Positions 9,032-18,263 of a stretch of DNA of 64,000 nucleotides are shown in pieces. Within the stretch, counting starts at the first letter, position 1, and every line of letters starts with the position of its first letter. Under the pieces are notes generated by a model that worked only from the letters and a program-made list of their open reading frames with translations, was not told the DNA's origin and did no database searches. This stretch comes from Bog-473 sp963751335 (lineage in GTDB: Bacteria > Actinomycetota > Acidimicrobiia > Acidimicrobiales > RAAP-2), in the NCBI GenBank assembly GCA_963751335.1, contig CAVVUB010000004.1, forward strand, positions 124,001 to 188,000, in the 5' to 3' direction. Made by a program: the position numbers and the translations under genes.

Positions 9032-9795
9032 TGCGCCTTGCCACATGGAACGTGAATTCACTCACCGCTCGGCTGCCCCGAGTGACCGAATGGCTCGAGC
9101 AGCAGAAACCCGACGTTCTCTGTATGCAGGAGACGAAACTGGCGGACGACAAGTTCCCCGAGGATGCGTTCGCCGAGCTCGGCTACGAGTCGGCGCACTA
9201 CGGCGACGGTCGGTGGAACGGCGTTGCCATCCTGAGCAAGGTTGGCCTCGAGGATGTGACTCGGGGTTTTGGCACTCCCGACGACGACAACGGACGTCGT
9301 GTCATCAGTGCCCGTTGCTCAGGGACGACGGTCTTCGCCGTGTACGTGCCCAACGGGCGCTCCCTCGACAACGAGATGTATCCGATCAAGTTGGCGTGGC
9401 TTGCGCAGCTGCGCAAGACCCTGGACGAGCGCTGCCCGCCTGGCTCGTCGGTCGCCGTGAGCGGCGACTTCAACGTCGCCCCTGATGACGGTGACGTCTG
9501 GGACCCGGCTGCCTTCGTCGGGGCGACGCACGTGAGCGAACCCGAGCGCAGGGCGCTGGCCCGGGTGGAGGAGTGGGGACTCGACGACATCTTCCGTCGG
9601 TTCAACGAGCCAGGCACGTTCACCTGGTGGGACTACAGGGCCGGCGACTTTCACCAGGGACGCGGCCTGCGCATCGACCTGGTGCTCGTCAGCGACGACC
9701 TGGTCGAGCGGGCGACCGGGGCGTTTCGTGACCGCGATGCCCGCAAGGGGAAGAAACCGTCTGATCACGCACCTGTGGTCGTTGACTTTGCGTAG
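9031..9795 (+). CDS. xth: exodeoxyribonuclease III / AP endonuclease
   Basis: The 254-residue protein has the EEP-superfamily order of motifs expected for ExoIII: ATWNVNSLTARL at the N-terminus, MQETKLADDKFP with the metal-binding Glu, YVPNGRSLDN, SGDFNVAP, a WWDYR segment, RIDLVLVS and the terminal SDHAPVVVDF catalytic Asp-His. It cleaves DNA at abasic sites and degrades 3' ends during base-excision repair. The ATG overlaps the fabZ stop. All catalytic residues that I can identify are present. Confidence 0.93.
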   Translation: MRLATWNVNSLTARLPRVTEWLEQQKPDVLCMQETKLADDKFPEDAFAELGYESAHYGDGRWNGVAILSKVGLEDVTRGFGTPDDDNGRRVISARCSGTTVFAVYVPNGRSLDNEMYPIKLAWLAQLRKTLDERCPPGSSVAVSGDFNVAPDDGDVWDPAAFVGATHVSEPERRALARVEEWGLDDIFRRFNEPGTFTWWDYRAGDFHQGRGLRIDLVLVSDDLVERATGAFRDRDARKGKKPSDHAPVVVDFA

Positions 9796-10001
9796 AGCCG
9801 CCGCGGGACCAGCATCGGGGAGTGGAGGGGCGGGGCCGTTCATCTGCGTCCTGTCGCTCTCCGGAGGACTCTCGCGGCGTCGGAATGGTCCGGCACCGTC
9901 TCGATAGGTGCGTGAATGACAGAACCGTTCTAGGCGATGAACAATCGGCTCTCGTGGCCGGCAGTGTTGTCGGTGTTTTGCGTCGCCGCACAACGTTTGC
10001 T

Positions 10002-11549
10002 CTACAGGGGGACCTCGATGAGGCTGGGTCCGGGCTCGCGAAAGCCATCTTGCAAGGCGATGACCAGGTCGTCGGCATTCTCGACGCGACGGGCCGGCAC
10101 CCCCATGCCACGCGCCAGGTCGCAGAAGTCGAGCTCGGGACCGGTGAGGTCGAGCAGGCGCCGGGCCTGCGCTCCGCCAGCATGTGCCCCGACGCGATGC
10201 AGTTCCATGTTGAGGATGGCATAGCTGCGATTGGACAGGATCACGGTCGTCACGTTCAACCCCTCGCGGGCGTGCGTCCACAGTGCCTGCAGCGTGTACA
10301 TGGCACTCCCATCCGCCTGCAGGCAGAGCACGGGACGATCAGGGGCCGCCACGGCGGCGCCCGTGGCCATGGGCAACCCGATGCCGATGGCGCCACCGGT
10401 GAGCGTGAGCCAGTCGTGACGTGGCGCACCCGCCGTCGCCCCAGCGACGAAGAGTCCCGACGTGTTGCCTTCGTCGACCACCACCGCACCTTCGGGCAAC
10501 GTCGCCCCCACGGCGGCCGCGAGTGTCTCGGTGCTGAGCCCGCCGGAGGGCGTGTCCGGGCGCATGGCCGGAGCCGGAGCACCCGCATCGGCCGGCGCGC
10601 CGACCGCTTCAGCCAGGGCGTCGAGCGCCCTCGCCGCATCCTCGCCCGGTCGGACCAGCGTATGCACGGTGCAGCCGACGGGGACGAGGTCGCTGGCTTT
10701 GCCGGGATAGGCGAAGAACGACACGGGCGACTTGGCGTCAACCAGAACGAGATGGCGCACCCCCTCGAGTTGGGCCTGCGCCATCTCGGCCAGATAGGCC
10801 AAGCGGTCCACCGCCGGGATTCCCGCGCCGCGTTCGAGGTTGGCCGGGAAGGTCTCGCCCAACAGCGCGGCACCGGTGGTCCCGGCCACGCGGCCGGCCG
10901 CGTGGAGGCCGTCGGCGCGCAGGGCCCGCCCGCCCAGGAGGAGGGCGGTCCGCTCGCCTGAGCGCAGGGCCTTGGCCACCTCGTCGACTGTGTCCGGGGG
11001 CACGACGGTGTGCCGGGCCGGGGATCGGGGCGGATGGGGTCCCGTGGACGACTCGGACCACGAGGCGTCTGCCGGCAGCACCAGCGTGGCCACGCACCCG
11101 GGTGGCCCGTAGGCCGCAGTCACCGCGTCGACCGCGTCGCCCGCCACGTCGTCGGCCCGCGCGCTCGAGCGGTACCAGCCGGAGACCGACCCGGCGATGG
11201 ACGCGATGTCGGACTCGAGCGGGGCGTCGTAACGGGTGTGGTACGTGGCGTGGTCGCCCACGATGTTGACGATCGGAGTGCGGGCCCGGCGGGCGTTGTG
11301 CAGATTGGCCAGGCCGTTGCCCAGCCCCGGTCCGAGGTGGAGCAGGGTGGCGGCCGGTCGCCCCGCCACCCTGCCGTAACCGTCCGCGGCGCCGGTGACC
11401 ACTCCCTCGAAGAGGCAGAGGACGCCCCGCATGGCGGGCACGTCGTCGAGCGCCGCCACGAAGTGCATCTCGGAGGTCCCGGGATTGGCAAAGCAGACGT
11501 CGACGCCGGCATCGACGAGCGTCGAGAGGAGCGCACGGGCACCGTTCAT
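10002..11549 (-). CDS. ThDP-dependent acetolactate synthase-like decarboxylase
   Basis: The 515-residue protein has the three-domain ThDP fold: an N-terminal Pyr domain with the conserved Glu (LFEGVVTGAADGYGR), a middle domain, and a PP domain with the ThDP/Mg motif (QADGSAMYTLQALWTH followed by SNRSYAI). It resembles the acetolactate synthase large subunit and benzoylformate decarboxylase. It lacks a neighbouring regulatory subunit gene, so a catabolic 2-oxoacid decarboxylase or carboligase role is more likely than branched-chain amino-acid synthesis. It overlaps the upstream FAD oxidase gene by four bases, so the two probably work on linked substrates, for example a 2-hydroxyacid oxidised to a 2-oxoacid and then decarboxylated or condensed. 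That pathway is inference. Confidence 0.8.
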   Translation of the reverse strand: MNGARALLSTLVDAGVDVCFANPGTSEMHFVAALDDVPAMRGVLCLFEGVVTGAADGYGRVAGRPAATLLHLGPGLGNGLANLHNARRARTPIVNIVGDHATYHTRYDAPLESDIASIAGSVSGWYRSSARADDVAGDAVDAVTAAYGPPGCVATLVLPADASWSESSTGPHPPRSPARHTVVPPDTVDEVAKALRSGERTALLLGGRALRADGLHAAGRVAGTTGAALLGETFPANLERGAGIPAVDRLAYLAEMAQAQLEGVRHLVLVDAKSPVSFFAYPGKASDLVPVGCTVHTLVRPGEDAARALDALAEAVGAPADAGAPAPAMRPDTPSGGLSTETLAAAVGATLPEGAVVVDEGNTSGLFVAGATAGAPRHDWLTLTGGAIGIGLPMATGAAVAAPDRPVLCLQADGSAMYTLQALWTHAREGLNVTTVILSNRSYAILNMELHRVGAHAGGAQARRLLDLTGPELDFCDLARGMGVPARRVENADDLVIALQDGFREPGPSLIEVPL

Positions 11550-12973
11550 CTGGTTGCTCCTGGTTCCGGGGCCGCGTCGGCCTGAGTGGATGGTGCAGGA
11601 CCCCCGAGCAATCGGCCGGGGCCAAGGATGCCCTTCGGGTCGAAGACGCCCTTTATGGCCCGCATGAGCGCGAGCGCTGACGGGTCCTCGAGCTCCAAAA
11701 AGAACGGCAGCTTGGCCGTGCCGATTCCGTGCTCGCCCGATACGGCCCCGCCGGCGTCGATCGCCGTCCGCAGGATCTCGCGTTCGAGGGCATGCCGCTT
11801 CTCCGGATCGGGCTGGAACACGGCGAGGTGCACGTTGCCGTCGCCGACGTGCCCGCAGCCCGAGACGAAGGTGCCGTGCTCGCCGGCCAGCTCGGCCACC
11901 CGGGCCAGGTAGTCGGCGATGGCGGCGCGAGGGATGACGGCATCGATGATGTCATCGGCCCCTGAGGCCTTCGTCACGAAGAACAGGCGCTCCCGGGCCA
12001 CGATGAGGTCAGAGCCGGCGTGTGGCGGCAGGACGTAGACGTCGATCGCATCGAGGGAGTCGAGCAGTGTGCCCAGCTGCTCGACATCCTCCTCGAGCCG
12101 GACGGCCGACGTCTGCTCGAGGACGACGATGAGGTAGGCCTGCGCCGCCTCCTTGATCACGTCGGGGATGCCGAGGTCGAGGCCGGCCGCTTTGGTGATG
12201 GCGCTCAAGACGAGCGCATCGGCGTATTCGAGGATGGTCGGATTGATGCCCGAGGCCACGATCCGGGGCACGGCGTGCGTCACGTCGGCCAGGGTCCCGA
12301 ACGGGACGAGAACGGTGGCGGAGTCCGTCGGCCGTGGCTGCACCTTCACCGTCACCTCGGTGGTCACGGCCAGGGTCCCCTCCGAACCGATGAGCAGCTG
12401 CGTCAGGTCGTAGCCGGAAGAGCTCTTGACGAACTTCCCCCCGGTGCGCAAGACGGTCCCGTCGGCCAACACCGCCTCGAGGCCCAGCACGTGGTGGCGG
12501 GTCACGCCGTAGCGGACGGCGCGCATGCCACCGGCATTGGTCCCGACGTTCCCGCCCAGCGATGCCGTCTGCTCGCCCGGCGACACCGGGTAGATGAGGC
12601 CGAGGGGCGCCAGCTCCTGGTTCAGCTGCTCGAGGGTCACTCCGGGCTCAACCACGGCGACCTGGTTCTCGGTGTCGATCTCTCGGATGTGGTTCATCCG
12701 GTCGAAGGCCACCAGGATGCCGTCGCCGACCGGGATGGCGGCGCCGGACAGACCGGTCCCGCTGCCCCGGGCGATCACGGGCACGCCTCGTTCATTGGCC
12801 CAGCGAAGGATCTCGACGACTTCCCCGGTCGATCCGGGCAGCACCAGGGCCAGCGGCGATTGGGGGGTCGCGCCGAGGGTCTCGTCGTGGGTGTAGTCGT
12901 CATGGATGGCGTCGCCATCCATGACGTTGCGCTCGCCGACCGTCTTGCGCAGTTGCTCGAGGAGATCCGACAT
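11546..12973 (-). CDS. FAD-linked 2-hydroxyacid oxidase (GlcD/D-lactate dehydrogenase-like)
   Basis: The 475-residue flavoprotein has a VAO/PCMH-type FAD domain (VIARGSGTGLSGAAIPVG, SPGEQTASLGGNVGTNAGGM and YDLTQLLIGSEGTLA) and the C-terminal domain with HVGDGNVHLAVFQP and GAVSGEHGIG. These are hallmarks of glycolate oxidase subunit GlcD and FAD-dependent D-lactate dehydrogenases. It oxidises a 2-hydroxyacid to a 2-oxoacid. ATG 12973, behind GGGAG, is preferred; the open frame extends to 13081 without similarity. It is the first gene of a two-gene operon with the ThDP enzyme. Confidence 0.88.
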   Translation of the reverse strand: MSDLLEQLRKTVGERNVMDGDAIHDDYTHDETLGATPQSPLALVLPGSTGEVVEILRWANERGVPVIARGSGTGLSGAAIPVGDGILVAFDRMNHIREIDTENQVAVVEPGVTLEQLNQELAPLGLIYPVSPGEQTASLGGNVGTNAGGMRAVRYGVTRHHVLGLEAVLADGTVLRTGGKFVKSSSGYDLTQLLIGSEGTLAVTTEVTVKVQPRPTDSATVLVPFGTLADVTHAVPRIVASGINPTILEYADALVLSAITKAAGLDLGIPDVIKEAAQAYLIVVLEQTSAVRLEEDVEQLGTLLDSLDAIDVYVLPPHAGSDLIVARERLFFVTKASGADDIIDAVIPRAAIADYLARVAELAGEHGTFVSGCGHVGDGNVHLAVFQPDPEKRHALEREILRTAIDAGGAVSGEHGIGTAKLPFFLELEDPSALALMRAIKGVFDPKGILGPGRLLGGPAPSTQADAAPEPGATR

Positions 12974-13093
12974 GAAGAGCACTCCCACCTCACGACGTCC
13001 GGGTCTCGATGACCTTATAGGCCCTCCGCATCCGGCCCAGTACTCGGTCGCCGTGGCCCGCCGGCGCGGCCGGCCACCCATTTCGTCAGCCAG

Positions 13094-14845
13094 TCAGGCG
13101 GGGAGGTGGCCCGACTCCTCGTCCTCGGGGGGCAGATTCGTGGTGCTCTCGACCCCTTCGGCCAGCCGGCGGCGCAGCTCCTCAACCCGGGATGACACTT
13201 CGGAGGCAGCGACGGGCGCTGCCTCCTGGTCGAGCTCTTCGATCGCCCGCTCAATCGGGGCCAACCACGGGCTCGGCCCTCGCTCGACCTCGCCGCGCTC
13301 GCCGCTGGAGCGCTCGAACCAGCTGCACCAGAGCTCGTCCTCGGAGCGGGTCAGGGCCACATAGAGCAGGCGGCGTTCCTCTTCGACCGCAGCCGGCGTC
13401 TGGGCCGAGGCGAGCGGCATCAGTCCGCCGCTCAACCCCAGGACAAGCACGGTCTGCCACTGGAGGCCCTTGGCCCGGTGGAACGTAGAGAGCACCACGT
13501 GGTCGCGGGGTATCGATTCCGCCACCTCGTCGTCGTCCGGGTCGACACCACGGCCGCCAGCCCGGGCAGGGCTCGGCGCGGCACTCGGCGCGCCGGCCCC
13601 GGCGCCGCGGCGGAAGCCATCGCCCCGCAGGTCGCTCGCCGGCCCGAGGTCCGCTCCCGCCACCCCCGCGGGCACTCCGGCCGCCTGCACGGCGGCGAGC
13701 ACCCTGGTCAGCTGTGCGTTGGTGCGCGTGAGCACCGCGATGGACGACCAGGGCCGTCCGGGCGCCCGCGACAGCTTGACCTGCCGGGCCGCCCAGATTG
13801 CTTCGTCTTCATCGGTGGCATGCGAGACCACTCGAGGCACCGGCCCGTCGACCCGGGACGAGCGTGGCGGGACCACCTCACTGGTCGCGGCGCCGCCGGC
13901 ATCGCGCAGGACCTCGGTCGCGACCGCCACGACCTGAGGTGTGCAGCGATGGTTCTCGTCGAGCCGGATGACCCTGGTCCCGCGCAGGATCTCGGGCAGA
14001 CGATTGAGCAGCGTCGGGTCCGCGCCATTGAAGCCGTAGACCGACTGGTTGGGGTCGCCCACCACGAAGAGGTCGGGATCATCGGAGAGCAGCGCACTGA
14101 GCAGGCGGAATTGCGCCGGGTTGACGTCCTGCATCTCGTCGACGAAGAGGTGACGGCTGCGCCAGCGTACGGAATCGGCGAATTCGCTGTCGCCGGCCAG
14201 GGCGTCGGCGCAGGCCACGATCAGGTCGTCGAAGTCGAGCAGGCGCCGCCGGGCTCGCTCCTCCTCGTAACGGGCGTAGATCTCCGCCACCTGGTCTTGG
14301 TTGACGCCGCTGCGCCGGCGATGCCGACGTGCCTCGCCCTCGTAGTGGTCCGGCGGAATCAGCCGGGCCTTCGCCCAACCGATCTCACCATCGAGGGCTC
14401 GGGTGCGCCGTGGGTCGCCCGTCGTGATGTCCGCCAGCAGCCGGCGGCGGTCGGGCATGAGCTGGGGTGCCGGACGGCCGCGCAGCTCTCGGTGCTCGCG
14501 CAGGAGGCCGAGCGCGGTGCGGTGGAAGGTCCCCGCCCGGACGCCGGACACGCCGAGCGACCATAGGCGGGTGCGCAGCTCGTCGGCCGCCTTGCGGCTG
14601 AACGTGGTGACCAGCGTGCGGTCGGCGTCGATGGAGCCATCGCGGACGCGGCGGGCCACCCGCATGGTGAGGACGCGGGTCTTGCCGGCTCCGGCGCCTG
14701 CGACCACGCAGAGCAACGGCTGGTCGGACTCGATCGCCTCCCTTTGAGCCAGGGTCAGACGTTTGGCCCCGGGCAGGGCCTCCCACGAGTCGCCCGGGTC
14801 GCTCTTGGTCGTCACTGTCTTTTCTTCCATGCCCTCGAAGGTCAT
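13094..14845 (-). CDS. UvrD/Rep-family ATP-dependent DNA helicase
   Basis: Superfamily 1A motifs appear in order. The Q-motif LTLAQREAIES precedes Walker A CVVAGAGAGKTRVL. They are followed by TFSRKAADELRTRL (Ia), LFVDEMQDVNPAQFRLL (II), VVGDPNQSVYGFNGADP (III), LDENHRC (IV), VVLSTFHRAKGLQW (V) and EEERRLLYVALTRSEDELW (VI). At 583 residues it is shorter than typical UvrD/PcrA (about 720), so the 2B region and the C-terminus are reduced. It probably unwinds DNA in repair or replication restart; the specific role is unknown. The start at ATG 14845 has a GAGGTGG ribosome site; the frame opens further upstream without similarity. Confidence 0.88.
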   Translation of the reverse strand: MTFEGMEEKTVTTKSDPGDSWEALPGAKRLTLAQREAIESDQPLLCVVAGAGAGKTRVLTMRVARRVRDGSIDADRTLVTTFSRKAADELRTRLWSLGVSGVRAGTFHRTALGLLREHRELRGRPAPQLMPDRRRLLADITTGDPRRTRALDGEIGWAKARLIPPDHYEGEARRHRRRSGVNQDQVAEIYARYEEERARRRLLDFDDLIVACADALAGDSEFADSVRWRSRHLFVDEMQDVNPAQFRLLSALLSDDPDLFVVGDPNQSVYGFNGADPTLLNRLPEILRGTRVIRLDENHRCTPQVVAVATEVLRDAGGAATSEVVPPRSSRVDGPVPRVVSHATDEDEAIWAARQVKLSRAPGRPWSSIAVLTRTNAQLTRVLAAVQAAGVPAGVAGADLGPASDLRGDGFRRGAGAGAPSAAPSPARAGGRGVDPDDDEVAESIPRDHVVLSTFHRAKGLQWQTVLVLGLSGGLMPLASAQTPAAVEEERRLLYVALTRSEDELWCSWFERSSGERGEVERGPSPWLAPIERAIEELDQEAAPVAASEVSSRVEELRRRLAEGVESTTNLPPEDEESGHLPA

Positions 14846-15037
14846 GACCACCTCAGCAGGGTACCGAGGGGGTGCGCGCAAGAGGCACCCGTCGGGCCTG
14901 CGCCTATGGTGGCCCATCGGCGGGCCGAACAGAAGAGGCGATGGGGCGTCGTCTTGCTCGACGGACGGCCTCAGGTGGCCGGGCTGCCGGCGCCTGATCG
15001 GCGGCGGCGGCCAGGCGGGGCGGTCGTCAGAGCGGCG

Positions 15038-16111
15038 TCAGGCGAGGCGGTGGGTGCGCAGCCCAGCCCGGCGGTCGTGGCGGGCCCGGGCCAGGCCGAC
15101 CAGATCCTCGATGACGTCGCCGAAGGTGCGGCCCTCGGCTTCCCAGAGCATGGGGAACATGGAGATCGGCGTGAACCCCGGCATGGTGTTGACCTCGTTC
15201 ACGACGATCTCGTCGTCCTCGAGCAGGAACACGTCGACCCGGGCCAGACCCTCGACCCGCAGGGCGCGGTACGCGGCCTCGGCGAGCCGGCGGGCGTGGG
15301 CGAGCTGGGTCGGGGACAGGTCGGTGGGCGCGATGGTCTCGGCCTTTCCCAGCAGGTACTTGTCCTCGAAGTCGTAGAACTCGCGGCTGGCGATGATCTC
15401 GCCCGCTCGGGAGACCGCCACCTCTTCGTTGCCCATGACGGCGAGCTCCAGCTCTCGCCCGCGTACGAACTCCTCGAGGATGACGTGGTCGTCGAACTCG
15501 AAGGCGGAGGACGCGGCGTCGCCGACCGCAGCCACTTCGCCGGCCTTGGCCACACCGATGGACGAGCCAAGGTTGGCCGGCTTGACGAAGAGCGGCAGGC
15601 CGAGGGCCCCGATGGCCTCCTTCAATACCTCGGGTGACCAGGTGGACCGGTGCACCAGTCGCCAGGCGGCCACCGGGATGCCGCTGTCGTGCAGAACCGA
15701 CTTGGTGATGCCCTTGTCCATGCAGAGGGCCGACGACAACACGCCGGCGCCCACGTAGGGCAGGCCCAAGGCTTCGAGGTGGCCCTGGATCACGCCGTCC
15801 TCACCGAAGGGCCCGTGCAGGACGGGAAAGACGACGGCGTCGGGCGGCATGTCGTCCCCGAGATGCGACAGCTCGGCGTCCGGCTGCTTGGTCAGGAGCT
15901 CGTCGGGCGACTCGAGCGCGTCGCCGAGATCAATGTCGACCAATTCGGATTGCGCGTCCACCCACTGCTTGGCGTGGGTGAGCCCGATGAGCCGGACGGG
16001 CCACGCACGGTCGAGCGCCGTCTGTGCGATGCGCCGCGCCGAGATGCACGAGATCTCGTGCTCGGCCGAGGGTCCCCCGTAGACCACCGCCAACGTCCCG
16101 GGTTCTGGCAT
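15038..16111 (-). CDS. ddl: D-alanine--D-alanine ligase
   Basis: The 357-residue ATP-grasp enzyme has VVYGGPSAEHEISCISA at the N-terminus, VFPVLHGPFGEDGVIQG, the Lys-containing PLFVKPANLGSSIGVAK, EEFVRGRELELAV, GLARVDVFL and the terminal EVNTMPGFTPISMFP. These are diagnostic of Ddl. It joins two D-alanines for peptidoglycan precursors and acts in the cytoplasm. It is transcribed divergently from murF, which uses its product, across only 37 bases, so the two promoters must overlap. A TATACAAT element at about 16122 lies in that gap. Confidence 0.95.
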   Translation of the reverse strand: MPEPGTLAVVYGGPSAEHEISCISARRIAQTALDRAWPVRLIGLTHAKQWVDAQSELVDIDLGDALESPDELLTKQPDAELSHLGDDMPPDAVVFPVLHGPFGEDGVIQGHLEALGLPYVGAGVLSSALCMDKGITKSVLHDSGIPVAAWRLVHRSTWSPEVLKEAIGALGLPLFVKPANLGSSIGVAKAGEVAAVGDAASSAFEFDDHVILEEFVRGRELELAVMGNEEVAVSRAGEIIASREFYDFEDKYLLGKAETIAPTDLSPTQLAHARRLAEAAYRALRVEGLARVDVFLLEDDEIVVNEVNTMPGFTPISMFPMLWEAEGRTFGDVIEDLVGLARARHDRRAGLRTHRLA

Positions 16112-16148
16112 CCAACGAGGCTATACAATCGACCGCCGAGGCCGATGC

Positions 16149-17468
16149 GTGCGATTCTCCACAGCTGAACTCGCTGCGCATCTTGGGGGAGCGCTGGTCG
16201 GACCCGACGTGCTCGTCGATGGGGCCGGCATCGATTCGCGCACCATTGTGCCCCATCAGCTCTTCGTCCCCGTCGTGGCCGAACGCGACGGCCACGCCTT
16301 CATCGGCGCTGCACTGGCCGCGGGGGCCGCGGCCTACCTCACCCAGGAGGGACCCGACGGGGCCACCGCCATCGTGGTGGAGGACACGGCTACCGCGCTC
16401 ATGAACCTGGGCGTGCTGGCCCGGAGCCGGATCGCCGACGGCGTCGTGGGCATCACGGGCTCGGTGGGCAAGACGACGACCAAGGACTTGTTGCGCCACT
16501 GCATGGCCTCGACCTTCCGCACGGCAGCCAGCGAGCTGTCCTTCAACAACGAGCTCGGCCTCCCGCTCACGCTGATCAACGCGCCGGACGACGCCCAGTG
16601 GGTCATTCTCGAGATGGGGGCCCGGGGCGTGGGCCACATTGCGCGGTTGGCCCAGGTGGGCCGGCCCGACGTCGGGATCGTGACCAGCGTGGCCATGGCC
16701 CATGTCGAGTTCTTCGGTGGACTCGACGGGGTGGCCCGGGCCAAGGGCGAGCTGGTCCGGGCGTTGCCCGAGGGTGGCCTGGCCGTCTTGAACTTCGACG
16801 ATCCCCGGGTGGCCGCCATGGCGTCGTTCAGCCCGTGCCCGGTGCTCGGGTACGCGCTCGACACTGACGCGGAGGTTCGGGCAGAGGCGGTGACGCTCGA
16901 TGACGACCTACGGGCGCGCTTCACCCTGGTCACGCCCTGGGGCCGCGGTGAGGTCCGGCTCAGTCTCTACGGTCTGCAGCAGGTGCCCAATGCGCTCGCC
17001 GCTGCCGCCGCGGCGTTGTGGTGTGGCGTACCCTTCGAGGCCGTGCTGTCGTCGTTGGCCGAAGCCACCGGATCGCCCTTCCGCATGGAGGTGCATCGGA
17101 CCCCCGGGGGTCCTCTCCTCGTGGCCGACTGCTACAACGCCAACCCGGCTTCGACCGAGGCGGCGTTGCGCACGCTGGCCGCGTTTCGTTCGGAACGGAA
17201 ATTGGCCCTTCTCGGCCTCATGGCGGAACTCGGTGTGGAGACAGATTCCGAGCACCGTCGCATGGCGGCGCTGGCCGAGGAGTTGGGGATCGAGGTCGTT
17301 GGCTATCAGAGCAATCTCTACGGCGAAGCGCACGTCGACGATGTGGAGTCCGCGGTCCTGCTGCTGAAGACCCTCGGACCCGCTGATGCCGCGCTGGTCA
17401 AGGGGAGTCGCGTGGGCCGTCTCGAGGACGTCGTGGAGCGCTTCGAATCCGGGTCAGCTCAGACGTAG
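16149..17468 (+). CDS. murF: UDP-N-acetylmuramoyl-tripeptide--D-alanyl-D-alanine ligase
   Basis: The 439-residue Mur ligase shows the N-terminal UDP-binding part (DGAGIDSRTIVPHQLFVPVV), the ATP P-loop GITGSVGKTTTKDLL, the central SELSFNNELGLPLTLINAP and LEMGARGVGHIA, and the C-terminal CYNANPASTEAALRTL and GLMAELG. It attaches D-Ala-D-Ala to UDP-MurNAc-tripeptide, directly using the product of the neighbouring ddl. The start is GTG 16149; a nearby ATG at 16145 is out of frame. The length and all recognisable motifs are normal. Confidence 0.95.
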   Translation: MRFSTAELAAHLGGALVGPDVLVDGAGIDSRTIVPHQLFVPVVAERDGHAFIGAALAAGAAAYLTQEGPDGATAIVVEDTATALMNLGVLARSRIADGVVGITGSVGKTTTKDLLRHCMASTFRTAASELSFNNELGLPLTLINAPDDAQWVILEMGARGVGHIARLAQVGRPDVGIVTSVAMAHVEFFGGLDGVARAKGELVRALPEGGLAVLNFDDPRVAAMASFSPCPVLGYALDTDAEVRAEAVTLDDDLRARFTLVTPWGRGEVRLSLYGLQQVPNALAAAAAALWCGVPFEAVLSSLAEATGSPFRMEVHRTPGGPLLVADCYNANPASTEAALRTLAAFRSERKLALLGLMAELGVETDSEHRRMAALAEELGIEVVGYQSNLYGEAHVDDVESAVLLLKTLGPADAALVKGSRVGRLEDVVERFESGSAQT

Positions 17469-17584
17469 GCCACAACGGGGTGCCTGGACGGTCTCGGACC
17501 CGGACCGATCAGGGGGTCGGCGGCTCGAGGGCCAAACGGGGAGGGTCGGCCTCCCGGTGCTCTCGTCCCGGCATGGATCGTGTC

Positions 17585-17695
17585 GTGAGGCTCAACCTGG
17601 AGGTGCACGAGATCGACGACCGAGGGGACGATATCGATCGTGCCCCTCCCTCGTAATCTCGGACGGGCCTTCGTGCACTTCCGACCGGACTACGC
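17585..17695 (+). pseudogene. internally deleted remnant of a small Smr-domain gene
   Basis: A GTG at 17585 begins 23 codons reading VRLNLEVHEIDDRGDDIDRA before a stop. In a shifted frame the next bases read NLGRAFVHFRP. These two pieces match the start and the end of the intact Smr-domain gene at 58727 (KLKLDLHEIYNRGGDIDRA and NFGRIFVHFRP). The whole middle, including the PGKGTG loop, is missing, about 150 bases. A CCTCCCG word upstream of both starts suggests the copies also share flanking DNA. It cannot make a functional Smr protein. Confidence 0.8.
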
Positions 17696-17716
17696 ATCAC
17701 CGGTTGTGCGTGGCCT

Positions 17717-18163
17717 CTATCCGGCACTTGCACTCAGGGCTTGCGTGATCTCGTCGATCGCCATCTGCTCAGCTTCACTCACGTCGGACCCGTGCTCGCG
17801 GTGCGCAGCTGCGACTCGGTGAGAAAGCGTGACGATGAAGCGTCGATATTCTTCGACTTCTTCCGGCGCGACCTTCTTCTCCAGTAGGGCTATGGAATCA
17901 CGCAGGTGTTGCAGTCCATGCTGCTTGACCTCTTCCATGGAGTGATAGTGCGTGTGGTCTCGTTCCGGTTTCGCCGCCACGATCTCATCCAAGAGTTCGC
18001 TCTTGCCGTGCTGTTGTCGCGCTTCGGCGTAGGCCTTGGCCATCGCGATGGTTTCCCTGAACGAGCCGCCATGTTGGGCGGTCACCACGATCATCCCAGC
18101 GCTCGGGGGCGCCTCGAGGATGAGCCGCCATTCATCAGCCGTAAAGTCCGATTTCGAAGTCAT
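17717..18163 (-). CDS. conserved hypothetical protein, alpha-helical
   Basis: This 148-residue protein contains SDFTADEWRLILEAPPSAGM near the start, then GGSFRETIAMAKAYAEAR and a long charged helical region ending SEAEQMAIDEITQALSA. It resembles a family of uncharacterised actinobacterial proteins that share the FTxxEW and GGxFRExxAxAKAYAEAR patterns. It has no membrane segment, no signal peptide and no catalytic motif that I recognise. ATG 18163 behind GGGAG is preferred over the longer frame to 18211. Function is unknown. Confidence 0.7.
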   Translation of the reverse strand: MTSKSDFTADEWRLILEAPPSAGMIVVTAQHGGSFRETIAMAKAYAEARQQHGKSELLDEIVAAKPERDHTHYHSMEEVKQHGLQHLRDSIALLEKKVAPEEVEEYRRFIVTLSHRVAAAHREHGSDVSEAEQMAIDEITQALSASAG

Positions 18164-18263
18164 CACCGCTCCCGTCTCTTGCTCCACGCCAACCTCGTTC
18201 TTTCGTCGCACCGTAGCGCCTCGTGGAACGAGCGCGCGACCACCAGAGGCGCGAACCTCGCGA

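Noticed and set aside
14744..15637. 297-codon plus-strand frame over ddl and the helicase 5' end
   Set aside because: It is the antisense of two well-conserved genes and has no similarity of its own.
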